Positions 16,114 through 26,100 of a DNA stretch of 64,000 nucleotides are shown piece by piece. Positions within the stretch are counted from its first letter, which is position 1. Each line of letters starts with the position of its first letter. The stretch is taken from positions 124,001-188,000 of the forward strand of contig NZ_BOMG01000032.1 of NCBI RefSeq assembly GCF_016862075.1, read 5' to 3'. The notes under the pieces were generated by a model. That model made no database searches and was not told the origin of the DNA. It saw only the letters and a program-made list of their open reading frames with translations. The position numbers and the translations under genes were made by a program. The stretch is from Actinoplanes couchii (GTDB lineage Bacteria > Actinomycetota > Actinomycetes > Mycobacteriales > Micromonosporaceae).

Positions 16114-17481
16114 ATGTACCGGAAGGTTGCGGCGCTCTCGCTCGTGGCCGGCCTGGGGCTGAGCCTGACGGCCTGCTCCACCAAGAGCGACGACAGCGGC
16201 ACGACAGCCGACGGCAAGGTCACGATCACGGTCGACTGCCAGCCGAACGCCGCCCAGAAAGAACTGCTGGACAACTGGAACGCGGACGTCACCGAGTTCC
16301 AGAAGCAGAACCCGGACATCACCATCAAGAGCATCAGCGTCGGCCAGCAGTGCAACAACCCGCCGGACTTCACCGCCCGGCTGGCCGGTGGCACCACCGC
16401 CGACGTCTTCTACGGCTACATGACCGACCTGCAGCAGGTACTGGACTCGGGTCAGGCACTGGACGTCACGCCGTACGCGAACAAGGACAACGTCCCCACC
16501 TGGGACAGCATCGACCCGGCGTTGACCAGCGTTTTCACCGACGCCGGCAAGATCTACGCGGTTCCGGTGAAGAACTATTCGATGGGCCTGGTCTATAACA
16601 AGACCCTGTTCGCCAAGGCCGGTCTGGACGCGAACAACCCGCCGAAGACGTGGGCCGAGGTCCGGGACGCGGCGAAGAAGATCGCGGCCACGGGCGACGG
16701 TGTCTCCGGCTATTCGGAGTACAGCGCCGGCAATACCGGCGGCTGGCACTTCACGTCGCTGCTCTACTCGCAGGGCGGCACGATCCTGAGCGAGGACGGC
16801 AAAAAGGCCGCCTTCAACGGTCCGGAAGGCAAGCAGGTCCTGCAAAACCTGAAGGACATGCGGTACGGCGACAACAGCATGGGCGCCCGCCAGCTCCTGC
16901 AGTGGGGTGACCTGCTGACCAACGCCGCGGCCGGCAAGGTCGGCATGTTCGTCGGCGCGCCGGACACCACGCAGGCGATCGTCAGCCAGTTCCAGGGTAA
17001 GTACGAGGACTGGGCGATGGCCCCGCTGCCCGGCCAGGACGGTCCGGCGAAGGGCACGCTCGGTGGCGGCGAGGGCTACTTCTTCAAGAAGGACCTCACT
17101 CCGGAGCAGGTCAAGGCCGGTCTGAAGTGGATCGCCTACCAGAAGCTCACTCCGGGTAAGGGCCAGTTCGACTACGCCCGGGCGAAGCCGCAGAACTACC
17201 CGGTGGGTCTGCCGCAGCCGCTGCTGTTCGCGAACGGCAGCGAGGCGCAGAAGCAGGAGCTGGAGCTGCGCAAGGCGAACGCCAACATCGACACCGCGAA
17301 CTTCCAGCTGTTCGAGGCGACCCCGGTCCCGATCAAGGGCGAGCCGCGGGACGCGCAGGCGATCTACGCGGTGCTCGACTCGGCGATGTCGGGTGTGCTG
17401 ACCGACCCGAAGGCGAACGTCGACACCCTGCTCAAGACCGCCGAGGACAAGGTGAACCAGCTGCTGGCGGCCGGTAGCTGA
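16114..17481 (+). CDS. Sugar ABC transporter substrate-binding lipoprotein
   Basis: A 455-residue extracellular binding protein of the CUT1 (maltose-type) family. The signal peptide ends in a lipobox, LSLTACST, with the lipidated Cys21. The mature protein has the family 1 solute-binding pattern (VFYGYMTDLQQVLDSGQALD, YAVPVKNYSMGLVYNKTLFA, GEGYFFKKDLTPEQVKAGLK). The ATG at 16114 is preferred over one at 16078 because GGAGGGG lies just upstream and it gives a proper signal peptide. It heads the operon with two permeases and a GH13 alpha-glucosidase, so it presumably captures alpha-glucan oligosaccharides released outside the cell. Confidence 0.94.
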   Translation: MYRKVAALSLVAGLGLSLTACSTKSDDSGTTADGKVTITVDCQPNAAQKELLDNWNADVTEFQKQNPDITIKSISVGQQCNNPPDFTARLAGGTTADVFYGYMTDLQQVLDSGQALDVTPYANKDNVPTWDSIDPALTSVFTDAGKIYAVPVKNYSMGLVYNKTLFAKAGLDANNPPKTWAEVRDAAKKIAATGDGVSGYSEYSAGNTGGWHFTSLLYSQGGTILSEDGKKAAFNGPEGKQVLQNLKDMRYGDNSMGARQLLQWGDLLTNAAAGKVGMFVGAPDTTQAIVSQFQGKYEDWAMAPLPGQDGPAKGTLGGGEGYFFKKDLTPEQVKAGLKWIAYQKLTPGKGQFDYARAKPQNYPVGLPQPLLFANGSEAQKQELELRKANANIDTANFQLFEATPVPIKGEPRDAQAIYAVLDSAMSGVLTDPKANVDTLLKTAEDKVNQLLAAGS

Positions 17482-17483
17482 GC

Positions 17484-18422
17484 ATGGTCACCATCGCACC
17501 CGCCGCACCGGTGCAAGCCGGTGCGGCGGCCCCCGGAAACACCGGGCGACAAAGCAGGATCAAGAGAAATCTGAGCGGGTACGCCTTCCTGATCGGCGCG
17601 ATAGCCTGCTTCGCCCTGTTCATGTGGTACCCGATGATCCGCGGCTTCGTGATGAGCTTCCAGCGCACCCGCCGCGGCGAGACCACCTGGGTCGGCTGGG
17701 ACAACTACATCCGGATCCTGGACGACCCGAGTTTCTGGATCGCCTGGAAGAACACCTTCTACTTCACCGGCCTGGCCCTGGTGGTCGGGTTCGTGGTGCC
17801 GTTCTTCGTGGCGCTGCTGCTCAACGAGTTCCGGCACGCCAAGGGTTACCTGCGGGTGCTGGTCTACCTGCCGGTCATGCTGCCCCCGGCGTCGGCGCTG
17901 TACCTGTTCAAGTACTACGCCTACGACCCCAGCGAAGCGGGCCTCTTCAACGCCGTACTGAAAAGCCTGAATCTCCCGACCTCGGAGTGGATGCAGTCAC
18001 CGGCCATGACGATCCCGGCCATGGTGCTCGCCTCGACATGGATGAACATGGGCGGCGCGGTGCTGATCTACCTGGCGTCGTTGCAGAACATCCCGGGCGA
18101 GTTGTACGAGGCCGCCGAGCTGGACGGCGCCGGCCTGTGGAAGCGGATCTGGCACGTGACGATCCCGCAGACCCGGCTGATCCTGGCCCTGCTGGCGATG
18201 ATGCAGATCGTCGCGACCATGCAGCTCTTCGTGGAACCGCTGATCCTGGCGAACGGTGCGGGCACCCAGGACTCGGCCACCTCGGTCGCGTACCTCATCT
18301 ACCAGCACGGCTTCTTCCAGAACGACCTGAACGGCGCCGCCGCCCTCGGCGTGATCATGCTCGGCGTGCTCGCTGTCTTCTCCGGGTTCTACCTCCGGCT
18401 GACTACCAGGAACGAATCATGA
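17484..18422 (+). CDS. Sugar ABC transporter permease (MalF type)
   Basis: A 312-residue inner-membrane permease with six predicted membrane helices (first at about 28-50, FLIGAIACFALFMWYP). The cytoplasmic EAA loop that contacts the ATPase is YEAAELDGAGLWKRIWHVTI (about residues 207-226). It begins 2 bp after the binding-protein stop and its stop overlaps the second permease start. It forms the channel with the second permease. No ATPase gene is present in the cluster, as usual for actinobacterial CUT1 systems that share an MsiK-type ATPase encoded elsewhere. Confidence 0.94.
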   Translation: MVTIAPAAPVQAGAAAPGNTGRQSRIKRNLSGYAFLIGAIACFALFMWYPMIRGFVMSFQRTRRGETTWVGWDNYIRILDDPSFWIAWKNTFYFTGLALVVGFVVPFFVALLLNEFRHAKGYLRVLVYLPVMLPPASALYLFKYYAYDPSEAGLFNAVLKSLNLPTSEWMQSPAMTIPAMVLASTWMNMGGAVLIYLASLQNIPGELYEAAELDGAGLWKRIWHVTIPQTRLILALLAMMQIVATMQLFVEPLILANGAGTQDSATSVAYLIYQHGFFQNDLNGAAALGVIMLGVLAVFSGFYLRLTTRNES

Positions 18423-19285
18423 CCCGGACCCTGATCTCCTCCACCCAGCTGAAGCGGAGTCGTGTCCGCTACTGGACCCTGCTGGCCGTCGTCGTCACGG
18501 TGTTCACCCTGGTCTTCATCGGCCCGCTGTACTGGATGGTCACCGGCGCGCTCAAGTCGGCCCAGGAGGTGGCGCAGACCCCGCCGACGCTGTTCCCGCG
18601 GGATCCGGACCTGTCCAACTACACCGCCGCGTGGGAGCAGCTGAATCTGGCGAAACTGCTGTTCAACACGTTCTACTACGCGGCCGGCGCGGTGGTCTTC
18701 CAACTGATCTTCGATACGGCGGCGGCGTACGCGCTGTCCAAGCTCCGCCCGGCGTTCGGCAACGTGGTGCTCGGCGCGATGCTGGCGACCCTGATGATCC
18801 CGGCGATGGTGCTGATCGTGCCGCAATACCAGACGGTGATCAGCCTGCCGGTGATCGACGTGAGCCTGCTGGACTCGCCGTTCGCGATCTGGCTGCCGAT
18901 GGTCGCGAACGCGTTCAACATCTTCCTGTTGAAGCGGTTCTTCGACTCGATCCCGGAGGAGCTGATGCAGGCCGCCTTCGTGGACGGGGCGTCGCCGCTG
19001 CGGACCCTCTGGTCGATCATCCTGCCGATGTCGCGGCCGATCCTGGGCGTGGTGTCGATCTTCGCGGTGACCGCGGTCTGGAAGGACTTCCTCTGGCCGC
19101 TGCTGGTGATGCCGCACCCGGAGACCCGCACGGTCAGCGTCGGCATCTACACCTTCGCCGGCGGCATCCCGCAGAACGTGGTGATCGCCGCGTCGGTCAT
19201 CGCCGCGCTGCCGACCGTGATCATCTTCCTGATCTTCCAGCGCAACATCATGTCCGGCCTGACCTCAGGCAGCCTCAAGGGATGA
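18419..19285 (+). CDS. Sugar ABC transporter permease (MalG type)
   Basis: A 288-residue permease, partner of the preceding one, starting at an ATG that overlaps its stop (ATGA at 18419). Six membrane helices are apparent, with the MalG-type EAA loop PEELMQAAFVDGASPLRTLW (about 181-200) and the C-terminal end QRNIMSGLTSGSLKG typical of MalG proteins. Its own stop overlaps the alpha-glucosidase start by 4 bp, tying sugar uptake to hydrolysis. Confidence 0.94.
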   Translation: MTRTLISSTQLKRSRVRYWTLLAVVVTVFTLVFIGPLYWMVTGALKSAQEVAQTPPTLFPRDPDLSNYTAAWEQLNLAKLLFNTFYYAAGAVVFQLIFDTAAAYALSKLRPAFGNVVLGAMLATLMIPAMVLIVPQYQTVISLPVIDVSLLDSPFAIWLPMVANAFNIFLLKRFFDSIPEELMQAAFVDGASPLRTLWSIILPMSRPILGVVSIFAVTAVWKDFLWPLLVMPHPETRTVSVGIYTFAGGIPQNVVIAASVIAALPTVIIFLIFQRNIMSGLTSGSLKG

Positions 19286-20838
19286 GCGGGTCAACCATGC
19301 AGTGGTGGCGTGACGCAGTGATCTACCAGGTGTACCCGCGCAGTTTCGCGGACGGGAACGGCGACGGGGTCGGCGACGTGGCCGGCATCCGCGCGCGGCT
19401 CGGTCACCTGCGAGATCTCGGGGTCGACGCGATCTGGATGAGTCCGTGGTACCCGTCGCCGATGGCCGACGCCGGGTACGACGTCTCCGACTTCCGGGAC
19501 ATCGACCCGGCCTTCGGCACCCTGGCCGAGGCGGAGGCGCTGATCGCCGAGGCGCACGAGATCGGCATCCGGATCATCATCGACGTCGTTCCGAACCACG
19601 TCTCCAGCGAGCACCCCTGGTTCCGGGCCGCTCTCGCGGGCGGCCCGGAGCGGGACTACTTCTGGTTCCGTAAAAGCCAAAATATGCCTACAAACTGGGT
19701 TGGGGAATTCGGCGGCACCACCTGGACCAAGGTCGACGACGACACCTGGTACCTGCACCTGTTCACCCCGGAACAACCCGACCTCAACTGGGAACATCCC
19801 GACGTACGAGCGGAATTCGAGAGCATTCTGCGGTTCTGGTTCGACCGGGGCGCCGACGGGATCCGGATCGACTCGGCGGCGCTGCTGTTCAAGGACACCG
19901 CGCTGCCCGAGGTGACCGACGGCGAACCGCACCCGTTCCACGACCTCGACGCGGTGCACGACGTCTACCGCTCGTGGCGGCGGATCGCCGACGAATACGC
20001 CGACCGGGCCCTGATCGGCGAGGTCTGGATGCCGGACGTGGAGCGGTTCACCAACTATCTGCGCCCGGACGAACTGCACGCGGCCTTCAACTTCGACCTG
20101 CTCGGGTGTGCCTGGGATCCGTACAAGATGAGGTCGTCGATCGAACGCACTCTGGAGTCGCACGCCCACATCGGCGCACCGCCCACCTGGGTCCTGTCCA
20201 ACCACGACGTGACCAGGCACGTCACGCGTTACGGCCGCGCCGACACCACGTTCAGCTTCGACAACAACCTGGACGGCACCCCGGTCGACCTGGAACTGGG
20301 CACCCGCCGGGCCCGGGCCGCCGCCCTGCTCACCCTCTCGCTGCCCGGCGCCGCCTACATCTACCAGGGCGAAGAGCTGGGTCTCTGGGAGAACGAGACG
20401 ATCCCCGAAGATCAGTTCCAGGATCCGATGTACGCCCGGCGAGGGCACTCCCGGGACGGCTGCCGGGTGCCGCTGCCGTGGTCCGGCGACGAACCGCCCT
20501 ACGGCTTCTCGGCGGTAGAGAACCCGGCAGATCCGTGGCTCCCCCAGCCCGCGGAGTGGAAGGACCGGACCGTCCAGACGCAAACCGGCGACCCCAATTC
20601 GATGCTGGAGCTGTACCGGTCGGCGATCCGTCTGCGCGATTTCACCGGTCAGGAACTCACCTGGCTCGAAGAAGAAGCGGAGTTGCTCGCGTTCACCCGC
20701 GGGACCGGCTTCGCCTGTGTGCTCAACCTGTCCGAGACCCCGGTTCCCCTGCCGGAGCACCGGACCCTCCTGCTCGCCAGCAGCCCGCTCGACGGTGCAC
20801 TCCTCCCCCGGGACACCGCGGTCTGGCTGCGGTTGTAA
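19282..20838 (+). CDS. GH13 alpha-glucosidase (cytoplasmic)
   Basis: A 518-residue GH13 enzyme of the oligo-1,6-glucosidase/alpha-glucosidase branch. Conserved regions are DVVPNHVSSEHPWF (about 101-114), GIRIDSAAL with nucleophile D197, LIGEVWM with acid/base E247, and VLSNHDVTRH with D309. No signal peptide is present, so it works on oligosaccharides after import. The start at 19282 overlaps the upstream permease stop; an in-frame ATG at 19297 is an alternative. In this operon the expected substrates are nigero-oligosaccharides from alpha-1,3-glucan, but alpha-1,4 or alpha-1,6 activity cannot be excluded from sequence. Confidence 0.93.
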   Translation: MSGSTMQWWRDAVIYQVYPRSFADGNGDGVGDVAGIRARLGHLRDLGVDAIWMSPWYPSPMADAGYDVSDFRDIDPAFGTLAEAEALIAEAHEIGIRIIIDVVPNHVSSEHPWFRAALAGGPERDYFWFRKSQNMPTNWVGEFGGTTWTKVDDDTWYLHLFTPEQPDLNWEHPDVRAEFESILRFWFDRGADGIRIDSAALLFKDTALPEVTDGEPHPFHDLDAVHDVYRSWRRIADEYADRALIGEVWMPDVERFTNYLRPDELHAAFNFDLLGCAWDPYKMRSSIERTLESHAHIGAPPTWVLSNHDVTRHVTRYGRADTTFSFDNNLDGTPVDLELGTRRARAAALLTLSLPGAAYIYQGEELGLWENETIPEDQFQDPMYARRGHSRDGCRVPLPWSGDEPPYGFSAVENPADPWLPQPAEWKDRTVQTQTGDPNSMLELYRSAIRLRDFTGQELTWLEEEAELLAFTRGTGFACVLNLSETPVPLPEHRTLLLASSPLDGALLPRDTAVWLRL

Positions 20839-20865
20839 GGCGAAAACCGCACCAAGGAAGGGATC

Positions 20866-23121
20866 ATGGCCAACCGAACCGTCCCACTGGTAGCACTCGC
20901 CGCCGTCCTCGCGGCAGCCGCGGTCACCGCGGTGACCTGGCAATCCCCGGCGATGGCCGCCGGACCATCCCCGTTCGACATCCCCGGCCGCGGCGCGACG
21001 GTGCCGTTCACCGAGTTCGAGGCCGAGAAGGCGGTGCACACCGGCACCTCCACCGGCACCGACCGGACGTACGGCACGCTCTCCTCGGAGGCGTCCGGCC
21101 GGGAGGCGGTCACCCTCGACGCCGTGGGTGAGTACGTCGAATTCACCCTGACCAAACCGGCCAACGCGGTCACCTTCCGCTACAGCGTCCCGGACGGGCG
21201 GACCGCCGCCCTGGACGTGCGCACCGGATCGACGCTGATCAAGACGGTGCCGGTGACCTCGAAGTACTCCTGGTTCTACGGCTACTACCCGTTCACCAAC
21301 AACCCCGCGGACGGTCGGCCGCACCACTTCTACGACGAGGCGCGGACGCTTTTCGGGACCACCTACCCGGCCGGTACGAAGATCCGGATCCAGGTCGGGT
21401 CGGTCGCGCAGTCGCCGAGTTTCACCATCGACCTCGCCGACTTCGAGAACGTGCCGGCCCCGATCGCCAAACCGGCCGGCGCGACCGACGTGGTCGCCGA
21501 CTTCGGCGCCGACCCGACCGGCGCCACCGACTCGACGGCGAAGTTCCAGGCCGCGGTGAACCGGGGCGGTGTGGTCTACATCCCGCCGGGCAACTACACC
21601 CTGTACAGCCACGTGATCGCCGACCGGGTGACCATCGCCGGCGCCGGTCCGTGGTACTCGGTCCTCGGTGGACGGCACCCCACCCAGCGTGACCAGGCGG
21701 CCGGCATCTACGGCAAATACGCCGGTGAGGGCGGCCCGAGCCAGAACGTGATCGTCAAGGACCTGGCGATCATCGGCGACATCCAGGAACGTGTCGACGA
21801 GCACCAGGTCAACGCGTTCGGCGGCGCGATGTCGAACTCCACGATCGACAACGTGTGGATGCAGCACACCAAGGTCGGCGCCTGGATGGACGGGCCGATG
21901 GACCGGTTCACCATGAAGAACAGCCGGATCCTGGACCAGACCGCGGACGGCGTGAACTTCCACATCGGCGTCACCAACTCCACCGTCACCAACACGTTCG
22001 TCCGCAACACCGGCGACGACGGGCTGGCGATGTGGGCGGAGAACACGCCGAACGTCGGTAACTCGTTCACGTTCAACACCGTGGTCGCGCCGATCCTGGC
22101 GAACAACATCGTCAGCTACGGCGGCCGGGACATCACGATCAGTGACAACGTGATGGCCGAGACGGTCACCAACGGTGGCGGTCTGCACGTCGGCAACCGC
22201 TACCCCGGTGTCACCGGGCCGACCGCCGTCGCCGGCACCTGGACGATGGCCCGCAACACCCTGATCCGCACCGGGAACTCCGACTACAACTGGAACTTCG
22301 GCATCGGCGCGCTGTGGTTCTGGCCGGACCAGGGCGCGATCACCGGGGCGACGATCAACATCACCGACACGAACATCCTGGACAGCTCGTACGCCGGAAT
22401 CCAGTGGATCGGGAACCAGACCACCGGGCTGAACCTGACCAACGTCAACATCACCGGCGCCGGCACGTTCGCACTGCAGGCGCAGGCCCCGGTCACCGGA
22501 CGGTTCACCAACGTCAAGGCCAGTGGGATCGCCCAGAACCCGCCCACCTACAGCTGTGTCGGCACCGGATTCGCGATCACCGACGGTGGTGGCAACTCGG
22601 GTTGGCAGACGGCCACTCCCTACTGCGGCCCGTGGCCCGCGCCGAACTGGGGAACGATCCCGCCGACCACCCCGCCCACCACACCTCCGACCACCCCGCC
22701 GACCGGGAACCTGGCGGCCGGGAAGACGGCGACGGCCACCGGTCAGGCCGATGTCTACGGTCCGGCGAACGTGACCGACGGTAACGCGAGCACCTACTGG
22801 GAGAGCACCAACAACGCGTTCCCGCAGTCGATCACCGTCGATCTCGGGCAGAGCCGTGCCATCGGACGGCTGGTCCTCAAGCTCCCGCCGGCGGCGGCCT
22901 GGGCCACCCGAACCCAGACGATCGCGGTCCTGGGAAGTGTCGACGGCTCGACGTTCAACACGGTCAAGTCGAGTGCCGTCCATACGTTCAACCCGTCGAC
23001 CGGCAACACCGTCACCATTGATGCAGTCAACACGAACGCCCGCTACGTCCGGTTGACGATCACGGCGAACTCCGGCTGGCCGGCGGGTCAGCTGTCCGAG
23101 CTGGAGGTCTACGCCTCCTGA
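20866..23121 (+). CDS. Secreted GH87-type alpha-1,3-glucanase with C-terminal discoidin-like domain
   Basis: A 751-residue exported protein: signal peptide (about 1-32), beta-sandwich domain (about 45-197), right-handed beta-helix (about 205-590), Thr/Pro linker PPTTPPTTPPTTPPTG (599-614) and a discoidin/F5-8C-like binding domain (615-751). Within the helix, D361 and the pair D384-D385 have the spacing (23 and 24 residues) that I recall for the three catalytic aspartates of a characterised GH87 alpha-1,3-glucanase. GH87 enzymes cut alpha-1,3-glucan (mutan, fungal wall glucan) by inverting hydrolysis. AAGGAAGGG precedes the ATG; it follows the alpha-glucosidase by 27 bp and is probably on the same transcript. 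Related mycodextranase specificity is possible. Confidence 0.82.
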   Translation: MANRTVPLVALAAVLAAAAVTAVTWQSPAMAAGPSPFDIPGRGATVPFTEFEAEKAVHTGTSTGTDRTYGTLSSEASGREAVTLDAVGEYVEFTLTKPANAVTFRYSVPDGRTAALDVRTGSTLIKTVPVTSKYSWFYGYYPFTNNPADGRPHHFYDEARTLFGTTYPAGTKIRIQVGSVAQSPSFTIDLADFENVPAPIAKPAGATDVVADFGADPTGATDSTAKFQAAVNRGGVVYIPPGNYTLYSHVIADRVTIAGAGPWYSVLGGRHPTQRDQAAGIYGKYAGEGGPSQNVIVKDLAIIGDIQERVDEHQVNAFGGAMSNSTIDNVWMQHTKVGAWMDGPMDRFTMKNSRILDQTADGVNFHIGVTNSTVTNTFVRNTGDDGLAMWAENTPNVGNSFTFNTVVAPILANNIVSYGGRDITISDNVMAETVTNGGGLHVGNRYPGVTGPTAVAGTWTMARNTLIRTGNSDYNWNFGIGALWFWPDQGAITGATINITDTNILDSSYAGIQWIGNQTTGLNLTNVNITGAGTFALQAQAPVTGRFTNVKASGIAQNPPTYSCVGTGFAITDGGGNSGWQTATPYCGPWPAPNWGTIPPTTPPTTPPTTPPTGNLAAGKTATATGQADVYGPANVTDGNASTYWESTNNAFPQSITVDLGQSRAIGRLVLKLPPAAAWATRTQTIAVLGSVDGSTFNTVKSSAVHTFNPSTGNTVTIDAVNTNARYVRLTITANSGWPAGQLSELEVYAS

Positions 23122-23126
23122 GGCGT

Positions 23127-23162
23127 CCGGGCGGGCGGCAACCACCGAAGCCGCCCGCCCGG
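23127..23162 (+). terminator. Strong hairpin between the two GH87 genes
   Basis: CCGGGCGGGCGGC (23127-23139) pairs with GCCGCCCGCCCGG (23150-23162) around a 10-base loop. Without a T-run it may be a partial terminator or an mRNA-processing/stability hairpin separating expression of the two glucanases. Confidence 0.7.
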
Positions 23163-23195
23163 CGAACACCCCGGAACACCTCTCACGGAAGAAAG

Positions 23196-26100
23196 GTGCG
23201 CTCCCTCGTGTCCAGAATATCCCGGATGATGGTCGCCGTCGTGGCGACATCCAGCCTGATAGGCGTGCTCCTGCACGCCCCGGCCGCCAACGCCGCCGCC
23301 CCCAACCTGGCCGCCGGCAAGGCCTTCACCTCCAGCAGTGCCTCCGGCGTCTACTCGCCCGCGAACGCCGGTGACGGCAACCCGAACAGCTACTGGGAGA
23401 GCGGCAACAACGCCTTCCCGCAGTGGTTGCAGGTCGACCTCGGCGCCACCACCGAGATCAACCAGGCCGTCCTGAAACTGCCGCCGGCCACCGCCTGGGC
23501 CACCCGGACCCAGACGCTGACGGTCCAGGGCAGCACGAACGGCTCGACGTTCAGCACGCTCAAGGCGGGTGCCGTCTACACGTTCAACCCGACCACCGCG
23601 AACACCGTCACCATCGATCTCGCCACCACGAGCACCCGCTACGTGCGGCTGACGTTCACCGCGAACTCCGGCTGGCCCGCCGGTCAGCTCTCCGAACTGG
23701 AGCTGTACGGCCCCGGCGGCGGCACCGAGGAGCCGGAGCCCCCGACCGGCACCGACCTGGCCACCAGGAAGCCGATCGAGGCGTCGTCGACAACACAGAG
23801 TTTTGTCGCGACGAACGCCAACGACGGCGATCTCGCCACCTACTGGGAGGGCGGCACCCTCCCCGCCGACCTGACCGTGAAGCTGGGCGCGAACGCCACG
23901 CTGACCTCGGTGGTCGTCAAAGTGAACCCGGCCGGCGCGTGGGGCAGCCGGACCCAGACGTTCGCGATCCTCGGGCGGGAGCAGAACGCCACGGCGTTCA
24001 CCACGGTCGCTGCCAGTAAGGCGTACACACTCAATCCCTCGACCGGGAACACGGTGACCGTGCCGGTGACCGCGACCGTCGCCGACCTGCGTCTCGCCTT
24101 CACCGCGAACACCGGCGCGCCGAGCGGTCAGGTCGCCGAACTGCAGGCGTTCGGTTCCTGGGCGGCGAACCCGGACCTGACCATCACGTCGACCGCCTAC
24201 TCCCCGGCCGCGCCGGTGGAGACGGACGCGATCACCGCGTCGGCCACGGTGCGCAACGCGGGCACGGCGTCCGCGGCGGCCTCCACAGTCAATTTCTACC
24301 TGGGTACGACCAGGGTGGGCACCGCAACGGTCCCGGCGTTGACGGCCGGCCAGTCACAGACGGTGTCGACGAGCATCGGGGCGAAGGACGCCGGCAGCTA
24401 CCAGCTGTCCGCCAAGGTCGACGAGGCCGGCGCGATCATCGAGTCGAACGAGACGAACAACTCCTGGACCCACCCGTCCGCGCTTGTCGTCACGCCGGTG
24501 AGCAGCGCCGATCTGGTCGCCTCGGCGGTCACGTGGTCCCCGGCCACCCCGGCGGCCGGCAACACCGTGTCGTTCTCGGTCACCGTCAAGAACCAGGGTT
24601 CGGCGCCGACGTCGTCCGGGACCCACGCCGTCACGGTGACGGTCCTCAGTGGCACCACGGCGGTCCGCACGCTGACCGGCTCGTGGACCGGTTCGCTCGC
24701 TGCGGGCGCGTCGACCACGCTGAACCCGGGGTCGTGGACCGCGGCTAACGGCCGGTACACGGTCCGCACCGCGATCGCCGTGGACTCCGCGGAACTGCCG
24801 GTCAAGCAGGGCAACAACACCAGCGAGAAGCCGCTGTACGTGGGCCGCGGCGCGAACATGCCGTTCGACTTCTACGAGGCCGAGGACGGTCAGACAGGTG
24901 GCGGCGCGGCGGTCGTCGGACCGAATCGGATCGTCGGCGACCTAGCCGGTGAGGCATCCGGGCGCAAGGCGGTAACACTGAACCAGACCGGCTCGTACGT
25001 CCAGTGGACCAGCCGCGCGGCGACCAACACCCTGGTCGCGCGGTTCTCCATCCCGGACGGCACGAACGGCTCGATCAACGTGTACGTCAACGGCACTCTC
25101 AACAAGACCCTGCCGCTGACCTCGAAGTACGCGTGGCTGTACGGCAACGAGGCGGCACCGCAGAACTCCGGCAGCGACCCCCGGCACATCTACGACGAGG
25201 CCAACATCGTGCTGACCGGTTCGTTCCCGGCCGGCAGCACGATCAAGCTGCAGAAGGACGCCGCCAACTCCGGCCCGATCGCGATCGACTTCATCAACCT
25301 GGAGCAGGTGGCGCCGATCGCGAACCCGGACGCCGCGAAATACGTCGTCCCGTCCGGTTTTGATCAGCAGTCGGTGCAGGCCGCGCTGGACGCCGCCCGG
25401 CAGGACACCAGCAAGCTCGGCGTCTACCTGCCGGCCGGTGACTACCAGACCGCCAACAAGTTCCAGGTGTACGGCCGGGCCCTCAAAGTGGTCGGGGCGG
25501 GACCGTGGTTCACCCGCTTCCACACGCCGGCCGGCCAGACCGAGACGGACGCCGGGTTCCGGGCCGACGCCACCGCCAACGGGTCGACGTTCGCGAACTT
25601 CGCCTTCTTCGGCAACTACACGATCCGGATCGACGGCCCCGGCAAGGTGTTCGACTTCGCCAACGTCGCCGACATCACCATCGACAACATCTGGGCCGAG
25701 CACGTGGTCTGCCTCTACTGGGGCGCCAACACCGACCGCATGAAGATCACCAACTCGCGGATCCGGAACACCTTCGCCGACGGCGTCAACATGACCAACG
25801 GCAGCACCGACAACCTGGTCGACAACAACGAGGCCCGGGCCACCGGCGACGACAGCTTCGCGCTGTTCTCGGCGATCGACGCGGGCGGCGCCGACGAGAT
25901 CAACAACGTCTTCTCCAACCTGACGTCGATCCTGACGTGGCGGGCGGCGGGCATCGCGGTCTACGGCGGTTACGCCAACACGTTCAAGAACATCTACATC
26001 GCGGACACCCTGGTCTACTCGGGCATCACGATCAGCTCGCTGGACTTCGGCTACCCGATGAACGGTTTCGGCGCCGACCCGCCGACCGTCCTGGACAACA

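Noticed and set aside
19291..23250. Very long open frame (about 1300 codons) antisense to the alpha-glucosidase and first GH87 gene
   Set aside because: It mirrors well-supported genes on the plus strand, has low-complexity Arg/Val/Gly/Asp composition and no recognisable domain; long antisense frames are a by-product of high GC.
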